Origin: Ditylenchus dipsaci
Lineage: Eukaryota; Nematoda; Chromadorea; Rhabditida; Anguinidae
DNA length: 64,000 nt
Direction of reading: 5' to 3'
Assembly (NCBI GenBank): GCA_004194705.1
Contig: SADC01001344.1
Span: 339,119-403,118 of the forward strand
Shown here: positions 36,546-48,316 of the stretch, in pieces
Layout: each line of letters begins with the position of its first letter
How positions within the stretch are numbered: position 1 is the stretch's first letter
Position numbers and translations under genes: made by a program
The notes under the pieces: model-generated
Told to the model about the DNA's origin: nothing
What the model saw: only the letters and a program-made list of their open reading frames with translations
The model's database searches: none

Positions 36546-36930
36546 AAAAATGCTTATTTTATCGTGGTGAGCAAAAAAATGAGTTCGGGAGGTGATTTTG
36601 GGGCAATTTTCAAAAAATCCCAATAGGAGGAGAAACTATAAAAGGTTGGATTACTGAAATATGAGGAGCAAGCGAAATCGTGATTTTGTCATTATACACC
36701 GAAAAATTGCTGGAGTGGGCTGAGCAGAACTGCGTTTACAGAATTCGGAATCATGTTGGACAAAAAGTTATGACAGTTATAAATTGTCAGAATTTCTTGA
36801 CTCACGCCGTTCTGAAGCAAACATTCTAAAGCCACCATGCGCGTGATACATAAAAATTGAAGGAAGGAGCATTTTTATTGATAAAAATCTGGTACAAATC
36901 ATTGCATAATACATCAAATGCAAGAACAAG

Positions 36931-39597
36931 TCAAAGATGAGCATAATTTACGTTAAACAACATTTCATAGTCAGAGAGGAAGAGTAGATCATTGATGCAT
37001 TTGAAGAATACACTTCCAATTCCGCAGCCCACTCCTTTTGGTCCAAAGTTTCTGGCGTAGCACCCTAATTAGTCACTTAATCGAGGCTCAGCTAAAAAGA
37101 TTAAATAAACTAACTGTTGCAATAAATTTCACTGTTTCGATCGCAGAATTTGCCTGGTTCAAGAGACTTCCCACAGTCGTGACAACGGAAGCAAAGCTTG
37201 TGCCAAATCTCAAAAATTTTCATTATAAAATTTTCAAGAGCTAGTTTTGTAGAGCAATTTGATAGTTTGCTAAACTTTACCGAAGAACCATAATCTTCGG
37301 AACCAATAATAGAAATATGTAACACTTGTAGCACTTGGTATTCAGAAAAATCGAAATTTTGACCCTAGTAGCAAATACCGAATTTTTTTTCGTTTAGCCT
37401 TGTCCAGCAGCGCAAAAATTTCCAAAAAATCATCAAAAAAATCTTTTTTTCTCAATTGGCGCCAGAAAAAATTTAAGTAAATTTAAGAGTAAAAAACTAG
37501 GTTGTTAAATAGTTAACTCTTCCGAGAATATTCTCGATTTTCAGAAAAAATGCACTTTTTAAGTCTTTTTATAATGATCTGCGCGCATATTCTCGAGAAT
37601 ATTCTCGGAAAGAATCTTACCGGAAAATTCACAACCTAGTAAAACTAAGGACAATACGTGAAAATGCCGCTTTTTGTGAAAAAATGGCCCCCTTTTTTTC
37701 TCTTATAAAAGGCATAAATTTGCCTACTTTTAAATTTTTTTCAAACTATCAGGTAGCCCCGTGATTCTAGTTTCTATCAATGTATCATCTTTTGCATCAT
37801 CTGTGAAAAATGTAGCACAAAAAGGTAAAATTATGACTAAATTGGACTATGCCCCCATATCTCAATTGAATCATACCCCCACATCTCCATTTTGCCTTGG
37901 TCCCTCTTGTTGTTTTTTCTGTAATTTTTTTGCCTAAGCCTAAAGCTTAAAAAGATCACAAAAAACAACAGGGAGACCAAGGCGAAAATGTGGGGTACAG
38001 TTCAATTGAGATTGTCATTGAATATTTCTTAAGCTTCATTCACGGCAATGATGACAGCTTCGTACTTCTTCGCTTTTTCCCTCTACCCCACGGAACGCTG
38101 ACTCGATCACCGAACCATAACCCACACTTTTTGCCTTGGTCCTTCTATTGTTTTTTTTGATTTATTTGCCTAAGCCTGAAGCTTAAAAAGATCAAAGAAA
38201 AACAACAGGGGGACCAAGGCAAAATTAAGATGTGGGGGTATATTTCAATCGAGATATGGGGGTATAGTTCAATTGGATGTAGGGTATAGTTCAAGTGCTC
38301 CAAATTATGGAGCAAGTCAGAAAAATTTTTGGTTCATACTTCTACCTTTCTGTGCTTCATTTTGCAAAGGTGATGCAACAACTGATACCTCATTAGAAAC
38401 TAGGCTCGTAGGGCTACCTAAAAAAGGGGCACTTTTTCGCCAAAAGGGGCATTTTCCGTTTTTTCAAATAAGGAGCATGCTCGCCGCCAAAACTACACGA
38501 CAAATAGCTTCAAAAACTAGTGTCACGAACATCTTCAAACAGTTACCTTCCCTGCAGCGACATTTTCTCAGCTATATACAAGTCTTGAGCATCGATGGCA
38601 GATTAGTGGCTTGGACATGGAGTTGGATCGGTTCATTGCAAACACAGCATTAGCGTTTGTACGAGAGTTTCCTTCGATTCGATCATGGACTGGTTCATAA
38701 GCGAAGACGGTCGCACCTAAATTAATAGATAATAAAGCCTTAGAAATTATGCTTCGACAAAAAAAACCAAAATAGGAATTGAAATAAAGCAACCTGCTGG
38801 TTTTCAGGAGAAACGGCAGTGTGGGCAGAGAAGTCCAACTGGGCCGGTGTCATCTTAGTCTGTGGAGGCTGAAGCTGTCATCGTATCGGCGAATTGAGTA
38901 GCTGGCATTTTTCAGAGAGTTGTTTCTCTCACTCATGTAAGAAGATAGAGCAAATGCCGTCGAGGTGGAAGAAAGTATCATTCTGATCATAAGCTGGCTT
39001 TGGAAAGGCAGTCAGCGGAAGTCCATCGGAATAGAGCAAGTTTTGATGCATTGCTTACAGTATACCTAAAATACACAATTTGACCCTAGTAGCGAATACC
39101 TCCCCCAACGATTTTCACTTTTTGCTTTAGAAAAAAGTACCAAATTTATATCCAGACCCCGGAAAATGTGCGCAAACTCTTCATTAGTCACAACTTCCGT
39201 ACGCTGGCCTACCCCCAAGCCTAAGGGCTAAGTCTAAACTTGTTGTTTGCAAGGGTAGTTACAGCAATTTTTAAAGGTCGGATGCTTGGGGGGGGGTATT
39301 CGCTACTAGCGCCCACAATTTTGCTAACCAGATAATTAAAAAAGAAAAGAATTATACTTTTCCATTGTGCTGTTCATAAGATTCACTATCCAGAAGAGCA
39401 TGACAAGCTGGATTAGCTAAAAATTATATTTTGAAGAAGGGAAATTTTAAAATAGGTAAAAAAGCTTACAGCAGAGAAAGCAGAGTTTGTGAAACAGGTA
39501 TCCGGCAGCGAAGATTTGCTCATTTTTCAATACGTCAGAATTGCAGCGATAGCAGGAGATTCCCGATTGACCATTTTTGATATAAAAGATCTTTCAG
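36931..39597 (-). CDS. LIM-domain protein, muscle LIM/CRP-like
   Basis: Two LIM domains are split over several exons. The first: 39597-39470 (SCYRCNSDVLKNEQ, then FHKLCFLC), 39416-39358 (NPACHALLDSESYEQHNGK) and 39065 onward (VYCKQC). A linker follows (about 39000-38590, including TPAQLDFSAHTAVSPENQQ). The second: CHRCSRLVY near 38600, then WHKLCFRCHDCGKSLEPGK (37200-37135), an intron with donor GTTAGT, and CYARNFGPKGVGCGIGS, ending at TGA 36931-36933. The FGPKG box after the last cysteine is typical of CRP/muscle LIM proteins, which bind actinin and Z-disc partners. AATAAA lies near 36872 on this strand. Several one-base losses are needed (an A near 39040; one near 38590). The C-SNPA-C spacing is two residues longer than usual. 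Confidence 0.75.
37880..38235. repeat. Pair of CCTTGGTCCCC hairpins in LIM intron
   Basis: Two copies of TTTGCCTTGGTCC(C)TCTTGTTGTTTTT...AACAACAGGGRGACCAAGGC lie at about 37900-37985 and 38130-38222, each a hairpin around AAGCCTAAAGCTTAAAAAGA. Their flanks ATGGGGGTATAGTTCAATTG are also related. Confidence 0.7.
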
Positions 39598-39892
39598 CTA
39601 GCCTGAAATTGTAAATTTTAATCAACAGACGTAACAGGATGTCCTGTCTGTTCAAGACAAATAATGTAAATGCCAAAGCAGAAGCATTTGTGTTCTCTTT
39701 CATCACATAATTGCACATTATGGATTTAGTAGATTGACCCAAATACATAGAAGGGATAAATTCTTTTAACCCATACATGCCTAACACAATGCTTTTGTTC
39801 TTGCACAGAAAATGTAGATAAATTTTGATGTGTATGAATTTTTATAACACAACAGCCTAATAGAATAATGGCTACAGGTGAAAAGGAGCAGT

Positions 39893-40063
39893 TCTAGTAT
39901 ACACCCTTCACTCAAGTGTAGTATACACCCTTCAGTCAAATTAGCTTGGGGGACCAAGGCAATTTTTTTAAAATTTTTAATTTGAAAAAAATTTGCCTTG
40001 GTCCCCAAGCTAATTGACTGAAGGGTGTATACTACACTTGAGTGAAGGTGTATACTAGAATTA
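39893..40063. mobile_element. Short palindromic element with CCAAGGCAA core
   Basis: TCTAGTATACACCCTTCACTC and its inverse ending GAAGGTGTATACTAGA; the arms include GCTTGGGGGACCAAGGCAA. The sub-terminal repeat GTATACACCCTTCA occurs twice per arm. No ORF. Confidence 0.85.
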
Positions 40064-40193
40064 GCCGGTGAAAACACCTTTAAAGGACATACCAGCGCGT
40101 TACACAGTCAATTTCAAATTTGCAAAAGGCGGGACTAGCCATATTCAAACGAGAATTATTTTTAAATGCAAATTTGTTATTCTGTAAGAGCAA

Positions 40194-40445
40194 TACCGTA
40201 TTTTCTCTATAAATACCCACTCTCTAATAATCCCCACCATATAGACCTTATATCTCAGCCTAGAGCAGACATTTCGCAAATCTGTTTTTTGCGTTTTTTG
40301 GGCACGAGCACTCCTGATTCCACTTTCAGATGCTGGTTGAAAACATAAAATCTCGAAATCGACCTCAAACTTTACTGATTTTTACGGGTTGAAAAATTAA
40401 CCCCAAAAAATTAACCCCATGGGGGTTAATAGAGAAAATACGGTA
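40194..40445. mobile_element. TACCGTATT-type MITE
   Basis: TACCGTATTTTCTCTATAAA to its near inverse TTAATAGAGAAAATACGGTA, TA at both edges, with an inner CTCTAATAATCCCC near the left end. Confidence 0.85.
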
Positions 40446-40459
40446 AGTTATGAAAAGCA

Positions 40460-40811
40460 GGGCAGGAGTAGCTTGCGACAATTCAAATAGCGACAAAATC
40501 ATCGGTCTTATTCGAAATAACCGTTAAACCGAGAGCTGAAAAAAAGGAACAAAAGAGAGAAGATACCTAAGGCCAGAGCGAAGGATGAAAGCATCAACAG
40601 AGAAGAGAGCCAGAATTTTTAAACCGAGATCTGAAAAAAAGGATCAAAAGAGAGAAGATACCTAAGGCCAGAGCGAAGGATGGCAAATATTTGTAAAAGG
40701 ATGGCATATATAGGATGGCAAACGAAGGATGGCAAATATTCGGCAAATATTTGCCGAATAAGACCGATGATTTTTGTCGCAATTTGAATTGTCGCAAGCT
40801 ACTCCTGCCCG
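40460..40811. mobile_element. Fold-back with GGGCAGGAGTAGCTTGCGAC ends
   Basis: GGGCAGGAGTAGCTTGCGAC and its inverse at 40790-40811; the arms carry TCATCGGTCTTATTCG. The inside has two tandem copies of GAGAAGATACCTAAGGCCAG, similar to the GAGAGAAGAACC array at 43690-43800. Confidence 0.75.
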
Positions 40812-40834
40812 AAAAGACCAGTGTCAGTCTAATA

Positions 40835-40910
40835 ACATAGGTAGCTCAGTGGTAATGTGCTGATGTAGTCCGAACATAGTTGAGTTCGAATCCAACACGG
40901 TGCATAGCTT
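40835..40910 (+). repeat. tRNA-like SINE head
   Basis: Perfect A box (TAGCTCAGTGG) and near-perfect B box (GTTCGAATCC), about 38 bases apart, but the T-stem GTTGA/CCAAC needs a bulge and no acceptor pairing is visible. Downstream, GATGTTGCGATGCGATGT repeats suggest a SINE body. Confidence 0.55.
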
Positions 40911-41157
40911 TTTGTATAAATGTAGAGACCGGCATTTGCCCTTTGGCGATGTTGCGATGCGATGTTTTTCAGCCAAAATATTTGCGTGCGATGTTGCGAT
41001 GCGATGTCGGTATTTGAGTGCGACACATCGCTGCGTGAATGAGAACTTTGCCAGGTGCCGCTGAACATTGCTCAAGAACTGAAGACGATCTTTTTCGCTG
41101 GTTTCTTGATAGCATTGAAATCCTTGGTTATCACTTTGAGATTTTCCTCACGCTTAA

Positions 41158-42640
41158 TCACATTTGTTCGTTTTCAGCAGGATTAGCTTTGGCCCTCAAA
41201 AAATTCTATAAACGAGGAAATGCAAATACAACACAAACCTGACATACAACTGCCGCGTTCGTTCCTCTTCATCAATCAAGCGGATCATAAATTGACTTAG
41301 GCACATATTTGCTTTTGGTAACCTTGCGTTGAAAGCCTGATGCCACCCCTCCATGTGATTGTTTGTGCGCGGAGACCAGTGAGAACTGCCTTATTCTCGT
41401 TCCAGTCAGCAATTGGAAATAGCGGATCCTTGATTGACTTCCCACACTTTCGGCCTCGGATGTATGTGCGTTCAAAATAGTTCACGTAATCTGAAAATTT
41501 ATTTCTTGAAAATATTATATCAAGCAAAGTACTATGTTTTTCAGTTTTTCAAACTAGAAATACCTTCCAAATTAATTGAAAATTGAAGTCTGCGATTTCT
41601 CGACACGTAAGCAGTTCCTCTCTGACTTCTTCAAAACTTATTTCGACTTGTTTAATTGGAACGAAAGAAAGAGCCACAAGAGATCTGAACAGCACTCGAG
41701 CGGAGTCATCATTGTAGGCTGGCTGAAGCTGTTTCCACTGGACATGTGCAAACGCACTTTTTGAGAGGTGGAACAAGCAAAAGTTCACATCGAATTGGTC
41801 ACCAAAAACGTCAAGAAGAGCATTGACCGGGGCAAGTTCGAAATCTGAAAGACGAATTCAGATTAGTGCATGAATTAGAACTTGCATGCCATAACTGATT
41901 CTGGACGGATATTACTGTCATAACCATGCAGAGATTGAAACATCCTCAAGTAATTTTCTTCTGACTTATTCGGAAGCAGAGCGTAGAAGCATGGCAACGA
42001 AGAATCACCGATGAAGACATTGATCGTGAATAGCTGATAAAAGCTTTTTGGAGAGCAGAAGTATGTGCCGTCAATGGCCCAACAAGGATACTTTCGAAGA
42101 AGACCAGCACCATTTCGGATAGGAACGCAAAAATCACTGGCTTATCCGGCTGAGTAATTTTGGAAAAATGTAAACACGAATGAGTTATGTGAAAAAATTA
42201 CCTTGAACCATTTAATAGAAATTGTTGCCCTTATCTGGTGTCCTTGAAGCGGTCAATCCAGATAACTTCGTCCAGTGGCTTGTCAACACTAGATGCTCCA
42301 ATTGGTTGGCGTGCCTGCTGAACCATCTGCTGCAAAGAGCGATCCGAAGGAAGAGAAATCAGCTGTTCATCTGATAAATTCGATTTTGCGGCTTCTACGA
42401 TGAGACCAACCCTCATTCCAATAACGCGCACTGCATCTTCTTTCACTTGCACTATGCGTTGACGAAGCTAAAAAGTACTTTACGTAAGAAAAAACGTTAA
42501 TAATTACACGCCTGGAAATTGCTTTGACTCTTCCGGCAAGTGTGCGACTTTGTTTGCGTAAGATTCTCAGTTAAGCCATATTTGGAGGTTGCCTTTCCAC
42601 CGCGAATTCGAACGCAACGCCAGTTCTGAACTGTCTTAAG
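41158..42640 (-). CDS. FLYWCH/MULE-type DDE transposase
   Basis: A Mutator-like transposase with short introns. In order: FLYWCH-like finger remnant (NWRCVRIRGGKATS, SHTC; 42640-42510), the pre-catalytic helix region (42467-42231, LISLPSDRSLQQMVQQARQP), the first catalytic Asp (CWAIDGTYFCSPKSFYQLF, about 42070), YALLPNKSEENYLRMF, the second Asp (DFELAPVNALLDVFGDQF, about 41840) with CLFHLSKSAFAHVQ, FERTYIRGRK, and the catalytic Glu block TNNHMEGWHQAFNARLP (about 41350), ending at TGA 41158-41160. One-base losses break the frame near 41380 (CTCC) and 42125. The N-terminus is cut at 42640, exactly where the inverted duplication starts. No terminal repeats were seen, so it may be inactive or host-derived. 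Confidence 0.85.
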
Positions 42641-42642
42641 GG

Positions 42643-45070
42643 GGGGGGGAACTTTATATACGCATCGCCTTTTGTCGAAAGTTCTAGTCCCTCTAGGGAT
42701 GTCGAAAGTTCTAGTCCTCTAGGGATTAGCAGTTACAGCAGTTACATCAGGAATGAATATTTGAATTTGAATTTTTTTGGTCTCACGCATTAAAGTGGTC
42801 GTACTATTAAAGTGGTCGTACCCGCCTTTTGGAAATTCAAATTTCACCGTGTCGGGCACGGCATGCTCCTTTAAAGAATTTACGGTATCTCCCTTTTTTT
42901 GGGTTTGGTATAGTTTGAAGCATTCTTAACTGGGCGTAAAATATAAATCATAAAAGGCGTAAAAAAATCAAAAAACTAAAAAATTAACATATTTGGCACT
43001 GTACCCAATTGTTCTACCCTGTTATAATGTGTACCAGTTGTCTGTATACCTTTAAAGGGGGGGGAACTTTATATACGCATCGCCTTTTGTCGAAAGTTCT
43101 AGTCCCTCTAGGGATGTTTTAATTTAATTTTTTAGTAAGTTTTTTGACTATTAGGTCCAAAAATCATCGAGCAATCGATTGCAACCATTTCCAGCACTGC
43201 TTTGCTGTCATCAACTGCCTCAATTTTGCGATTTTTGGCAAATTACCACCAAAATTAGAGGAAACCAGCCAAATGATGCGTATTTAGACTAATATAGCCT
43301 CAGCCTCCGCCAAATTTATTTATTTGCTCACATATTTAGTGACTTTCTAGATTCAGAATTTCATGGCCAACAAGATAGAAATTTCTTCACCTAAAACACT
43401 TCAGAAAAAAAAGGTAGCTAGCGAAGGTTTGACAAAGGAACAATAGAGTACTATTGAGGGGTAGGATTTCAGTATTATTTAGGAACTGATATTTTTAGCG
43501 ATTTCAATTTACACGATTTTATATAACCGTATGCTGAAAATGACGGCAAGAAGCAGGGCTACATTTTGAGTGTAAGGTTGCAAATGAGCGTGTAAATTAA
43601 AATTGCGAAAAAAATGTCAGTTCTAGGATACTACTGAAATGTTCTTGGATAGTCCTATCGAGGATTTCATCGAATTGGAAACCGAGGGCTGAAAAAAGGA
43701 ACAAAAGAGAGAAGAACCGAGGGCTGAAAAAGGAACAAAAGAGAGAAGAACCAAGGGCCAAAGCGAGGGATGACAGCATCAACAGAGAAGAGAGCCAGAA
43801 TTTTTTAACCGAGGGCTGAAAAGGACATGGTTCAAAAAATTTTATATTTTAGATCTAACTTTATACTAACTTTCCATCTGTCTGGTAGCTCAAATGAAAG
43901 CCCATAACCTTGGCTGCATTTTGACACTAATCTTGTAAATAAAAGAAGAAAAAATGAGGTTATTAGCCAGTGGTAGTCGAACCTGTGACCTATGGCGATG
44001 CGTATATAAGTCCCCCGCCTTTAAATATTTCAATATTCAGTAAACGACCTGGAGGAGATATATAAATTATTTAAAAGTTTGTAAATTTTAAACAGGGTAT
44101 TTTTTGCTAAGTGTGGACATGGCGTACACATTAAAGGGCTGACCTCTTCCTACTCGGTGGTCCCCGCCAATTCAAAAATTTTTCCTTGATCATTGGACTT
44201 CTGTACGGATTTTTCCGCCACGTTTCTAACAAAACTAGGCCTGAAATAAAATTTTAGGCTTAGTTTTGTTAGAAACCTAGCGGAAAAATCCGTACAGAAG
44301 TCCAATGATCAAGAGAAAATTTTGAATTGGCGGGGACCACCGAGTAGGAAGAGGTCAGGCCTTTAAAATAGTTATTCATTTAATTTTAGGGCCTAACTCC
44401 TTCGCTGTAGACGCTGGTCCATCAGGCAATGTGGCTCGTTTCATCAACCATTCATGTGAGCCTAATTTGGATGCACCAATGATACTGCATGGCCAGAAAA
44501 TGTTTCCACGACTCTGCTTTTTTCTATGAGAGAAATTCCGGCTGGCGAAGAACTAACAATTGACTATGGACAATGTGGTGGAAAGCGAAGCCAGAGCTCA
44601 AGTGTGCGTGCAACTCCAAGAAATGCAAGTATTTGAGAATTGAGGTTGACTCTAAGACAACATGAAATTTGTTTGTGAGAAACGGATTGTCATAAATCGT
44701 TTTACCATTTGGTCTGATTGAAACGGGTATTTTGTTTTTATTGTTATTGTTTATAAACAAAATTATAGTAGACAAACTGGAATTTCCGCCACCGAAGATC
44801 CGGTGTGTTGCAGGGCATTTCACACCCGGCTTTGCTTGCAAGAAATTACTTGCTTGCTCTTAAAAATTTTTTGCTACCATCAGAAGCGGTATGAATAAGC
44901 TTTACCTCTAGCTTTAACCCTTACCGTTACCTGTACTTTAGCTTAGAAACAAGCTTTACTTTACCTTCTGCTAAAGGTAGAGGTAAGGCAAGGGTAACCT
45001 TATTCCTAAGAGTAAAAAAAGAACCAAGTACCCCAAAATGCTTCAAACTATACCAAACCACAAAAAGGGA
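42643..45070. repeat. Inverted duplication, copy 2
   Basis: Inverse copy of 13675-16120. The left boundary lies at the G tract followed by AACTTTATATACGCATCGCC; the right boundary follows CCACAAAAAGGGAGATACCG. It carries copy B of the 1 kb element (about 43060-44030), the hairpin 44131-44374 and the methyltransferase last exon. Confidence 0.85.
44390..44665 (+). pseudogene. Second copy of the methyltransferase last exon
   Basis: Carries the same SET core ([28 protein letters not shown]) and post-SET (CACNSKKC) as 14357-14080, with the same TTTAG acceptor. Relative to copy 1 it lacks a C near the acceptor, a T in the run before TCTATGAG and an A in CAAATG, but keeps the G lost in copy 1. No pre-SET exons precede it on this strand, so alone it cannot make an enzyme. 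Confidence 0.8.
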
Positions 45071-46917
45071 GATACCGTAAATTCTTTAATAAAAGGGCAC
45101 TCTCTAATGAACGCACACACTCTAATTAACGGACATGTGTGCGAAGGGGTTGAAAAATAAAAGGACACTCTCTAATAAACGGACACTCTCTTATAAACGG
45201 ACACCACAAATTTTATTGAACAAATACAACTAAAATCAATCATCAAACAACAAAATTTTATCTTTGCTAACATTTTCAAGGCTGATTTCGGGCGACGGTG
45301 AATCCATCTACACCTAATTCATCTACATCGAATTCATCTACATTTTGGCATTCTGTTTGTGACACTACAAATTAATTTTGCTTTTCTTACGAAAATTCTA
45401 GTAACGGCTCTGACTCTAAAGATCTTTAGCGGTCAGATTATACTTTGTAGGACTTACTGGAAGTAAGCCTTATTCATTACTTTTCAGAGTAGACGTATGT
45501 TTTGTTTTACCAAGAATGTTCCCTAGAATCACAGTTAAAATGGTCAACAAAAACAAGCTTAGCTACGCGAGTGACGGTAAATTTTTCCCACAGAAACAAG
45601 TCTATTGGAAAGCAGCCTCGCCTTTTGTCAAGCGAAATATAATCGCCGGAAAGAATTGCTTATTGGCGTCGTTGGTCATCGAATGAGTCGATATGCTTTT
45701 CCCGAGTATAGTAGATCGCGTCCAGTTTGACTGCTGCATTATAGTGATGTCGCTTGCGACTGCTCTTTGGAGTAGCTTTGTCGCTGTGCAGCTGCAGTCC
45801 TCTTCAACAATAATTAGCTACTAAAAACCAGCTGGGACAGTCCGTCAAACAAGGAACCTAACATTTTCATTATTTTTACCGGGTGTCCCAAAAATACCCG
45901 ACGGATTTTTAAAGCCTTGTTTCTAGTAAATAAATTCTGAAATTATATCTCTTCTCTTTTAATACCACTTTGTAGCCCTGCATCTCCTCTTTCTAACGGC
46001 ATATAATATGCCACTTTCTTCTTTTCGGAGTTACAGAGTTTCTGACTCGCACAAGACTTAGTAGTATAAGGCCTTGACTAGTTAGAGCTGCCCCTCTTTT
46101 TCTTTTTTTGTGTAGTGATTGTTCTACATAACATCCATATACTGTAAAAAGGTAACACAACTTTGAGTACACTAGTACTCCATCCCCTTTTCAACATGGG
46201 AAGTGGGTTCTAGCACCGTAACATCTTCCAACAGACTGACTGTACGCAACCGGCCTCCCCCTAATACTCCCCAATTCGTTGCAGCGGTCGCTCGTCATCT
46301 TCCCTTAGGCCACCTTCTTCTGTAACAGCTCGACACTATGTCTTGGCCGAGCCGAAACGCTTGACTGCGATGAGGTCTCTCGGTGGAGTTAGAGTTAGGG
46401 TACATCCTGATCAGGATCCGACTAGGACCTGTTCAACAAGTTTGATGACTACGGTATGAGTACCAAAAACAAGGTCACACTTGTCCATATTTGAGTAGCT
46501 GTGATGCATCTTGCATCTGAAGCATACAGTCCACCCATTAGACCGGCACAAAACACCGGAGGCTAGATGATAGGAGGGTCCACGCCCTCACACCCATTAG
46601 CCCGGCACAAACACCGGAGGCTAGATGATAGGATAAAATAAGTCAAGGGTGGTTTGGAGGTCTAGGTCGAGGGGCGACCTGGGAGGCAGATGATAGGTGT
46701 AAGGTAGGGGCAAGGGTGGTTGGACAAAACCACCCTGCAATCAAAAGTCACTTAAAACATGACTTGCACCATAATATTTCATTTGAATTCGCGCCAAATC
46801 TTGGCACGAATACTGTCCACAAGCGCTTCACACGCTTTCACTATTACTTACCCTCACTTCGCCTAAATAGCGAATACATTATTTGTTTCTGAACATTTCA
46901 TCCTCTTTCATTTCCAG
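45071..46917. other. No confident gene; tandem repeats
   Basis: 45075-45220 repeats ACTCTCTAATAAACGGACA (interior of the TACCGTA family). 45300-45350 repeats AATTCATCTACA. 46535-46630 holds two tandem copies of CACCCATTAGNCCGGCACAA...GGAGGCTAGATGATAGG. 45470-45830 has mixed coding-like bias without a clear frame. Confidence 0.5.
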
Positions 46918-47606
46918 TTATCAAATTGGTGTCTGGTGAGAAGTCTAGAGCTTGCACGCAGCACTTCAGCAATCTTCAAGCAATCGCAAATTCTGCTCCA
47001 TCCGCTTTCGCAGGGATCAGTCGCTCAGCTATGCCGGTCCGCAATCAATCTTCAGGAGCCGGAGGTGGGTTACGTTTCAAACTTGACAAAAACGTGAAGC
47101 GCCGTATGTACTCGGTGGCTTGCAATAAAGACTACGGTCACATCCAGCTGGATCCGAAGGGATCCGGAACTATAGGTTTCACGTTGAAATAAGGGCAAGC
47201 CTGAAGGGCACATCCAGACTCAGGTTCCGATAGGGGCTTGGGTACCTTTTCAGATCTCTGGCGTATCTCCTCTCATGAGATCCACATTCCTCTGGGTTCA
47301 AGACAAAGAGCCGCACACTGGACAATTGAGGGGTCGGCGGACCTTAAGCGTGAATGGCCTGAAGTCGTCTCCGCTCCGCAAGAAGAGGGAAGCAAGCGCC
47401 ATCGTCCAATCCATCCAAGCTCTCAAGTGGTCAGCTCCGCAGTCAGTCGTCCGTTCAGTCGTTCCATCCAAGGGGTCAGCTCAGCCAGTCGTCTCCAGCA
47501 TCAGTCCAGTCTCCAGCCAAGTGTCTAAGAAGCCAGCCATCAAAGAAACTCAGTAGCTAGTCTCCTATGTCTATGTGACATGCATTGTATGTGTGTATTG
47601 AATAAA
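46918..47606 (+). CDS. 3' part of an unidentified gene
   Basis: After the acceptor CTTTCATTTCCAG (ending 46917) an open frame of about 90 codons runs to TAA at 47190-47192, with a basic, glycine-rich part (SSGAGGGLRFKLDKNVKRRM) and ending GTIGFTLK. A second open stretch (about 47230-47556, serine/valine-rich, KRREASAIVQSIQ-like) is followed by AATAAA at 47601-47606. The two may be joined by an unseen intron or a frameshift. No family is recognised. Base composition is less AT-rich than its neighbours, which supports coding. Confidence 0.4.
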
Positions 47607-47654
47607 AACCCCTCAACAATGTCTCTAGTGTGGCTCGACGTCTCTATATTTTAC

Positions 47655-47790
47655 TCAATCGATTGCTCGATGATTTTTGGACCAATAGTCAAAAAACTTA
47701 CTAAAAAATTAAATTAAAACACTCCCAGAGGGACTAGAACTTTCGACAAAAGACGATGCGTATATAAAGTTTCCCCCCGCCTTTAATTCT
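47655..47790. mobile_element. End fragment of the 1 kb GATGCGTATATAAAG element
   Basis: Matches the right 130 bases of copy A (GATTGCTCGATGATTTTTGG to GACGATGCGTATATAAAG, C tract). It starts abruptly after the poly(A) region of the preceding gene. About 47850-48240 then holds a short inverted pair around AATGTTGGCCT and no gene. Confidence 0.7.
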
Positions 47791-48316
47791 ACTGGATAAT
47801 CACGCACCAACGAAACCAAGTGGTCATCCATTTGGTATTAAAATTACTTTTTTATGTTTTCTGGGTCAAATTATTTTTATAATTTTAGGGTGGGTGGTAA
47901 AAACACCTGCTACCACCCGTATATAAGCTCACCTCCAGAATCAGTAGGGTCACATTTCATATCTCGACATCTCATATCGAGACATTTCGTATCGCGATAT
48001 TTTATCATCTTCTCTGGCTTTTTTCAAGTTCTTCGAAAAAAGTTTTTACTATGTGATAACTGAGATTTCAGGCTACAAAATAGTATTTTCGGGCCGGGGT
48101 TTGAAATAATGTTGGCCTACGAGTTGCTTTTTTGGTAAAAGCTTGGTTTGTTGGTGGCGTGTTAAAAAAAGGTGTTTTTTAACCAAAAGCCATCCCGCAG
48201 GCCAACATCATTTCCCGTGCCCCATCACTGCCAAGAAATTAAATCGGATCACCTTTATTTATAAATAACAGCACGTGACAAATAATATATTGAATAATAT
48301 TTTCTCAGACACCATT

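Noticed and set aside
38273..38653. Plus-strand 126-codon frame overlapping the LIM gene
   Set aside because: It runs antisense to LIM linker exons that join in phase on the minus strand, and its own sequence has no domain.
45470..45830. Possible coding stretch with KRTAAAQRQSYSKEQSQ-like translation on the minus strand
   Set aside because: Frame breaks, no splice sites and no recognisable family; evidence too thin to call.
47040..47192. Similarity of GGGLRFKLD to the Sec61-beta motif
   Set aside because: The match is a few residues and the following sequence is basic and has no membrane segment, so the tail-anchored family is excluded.
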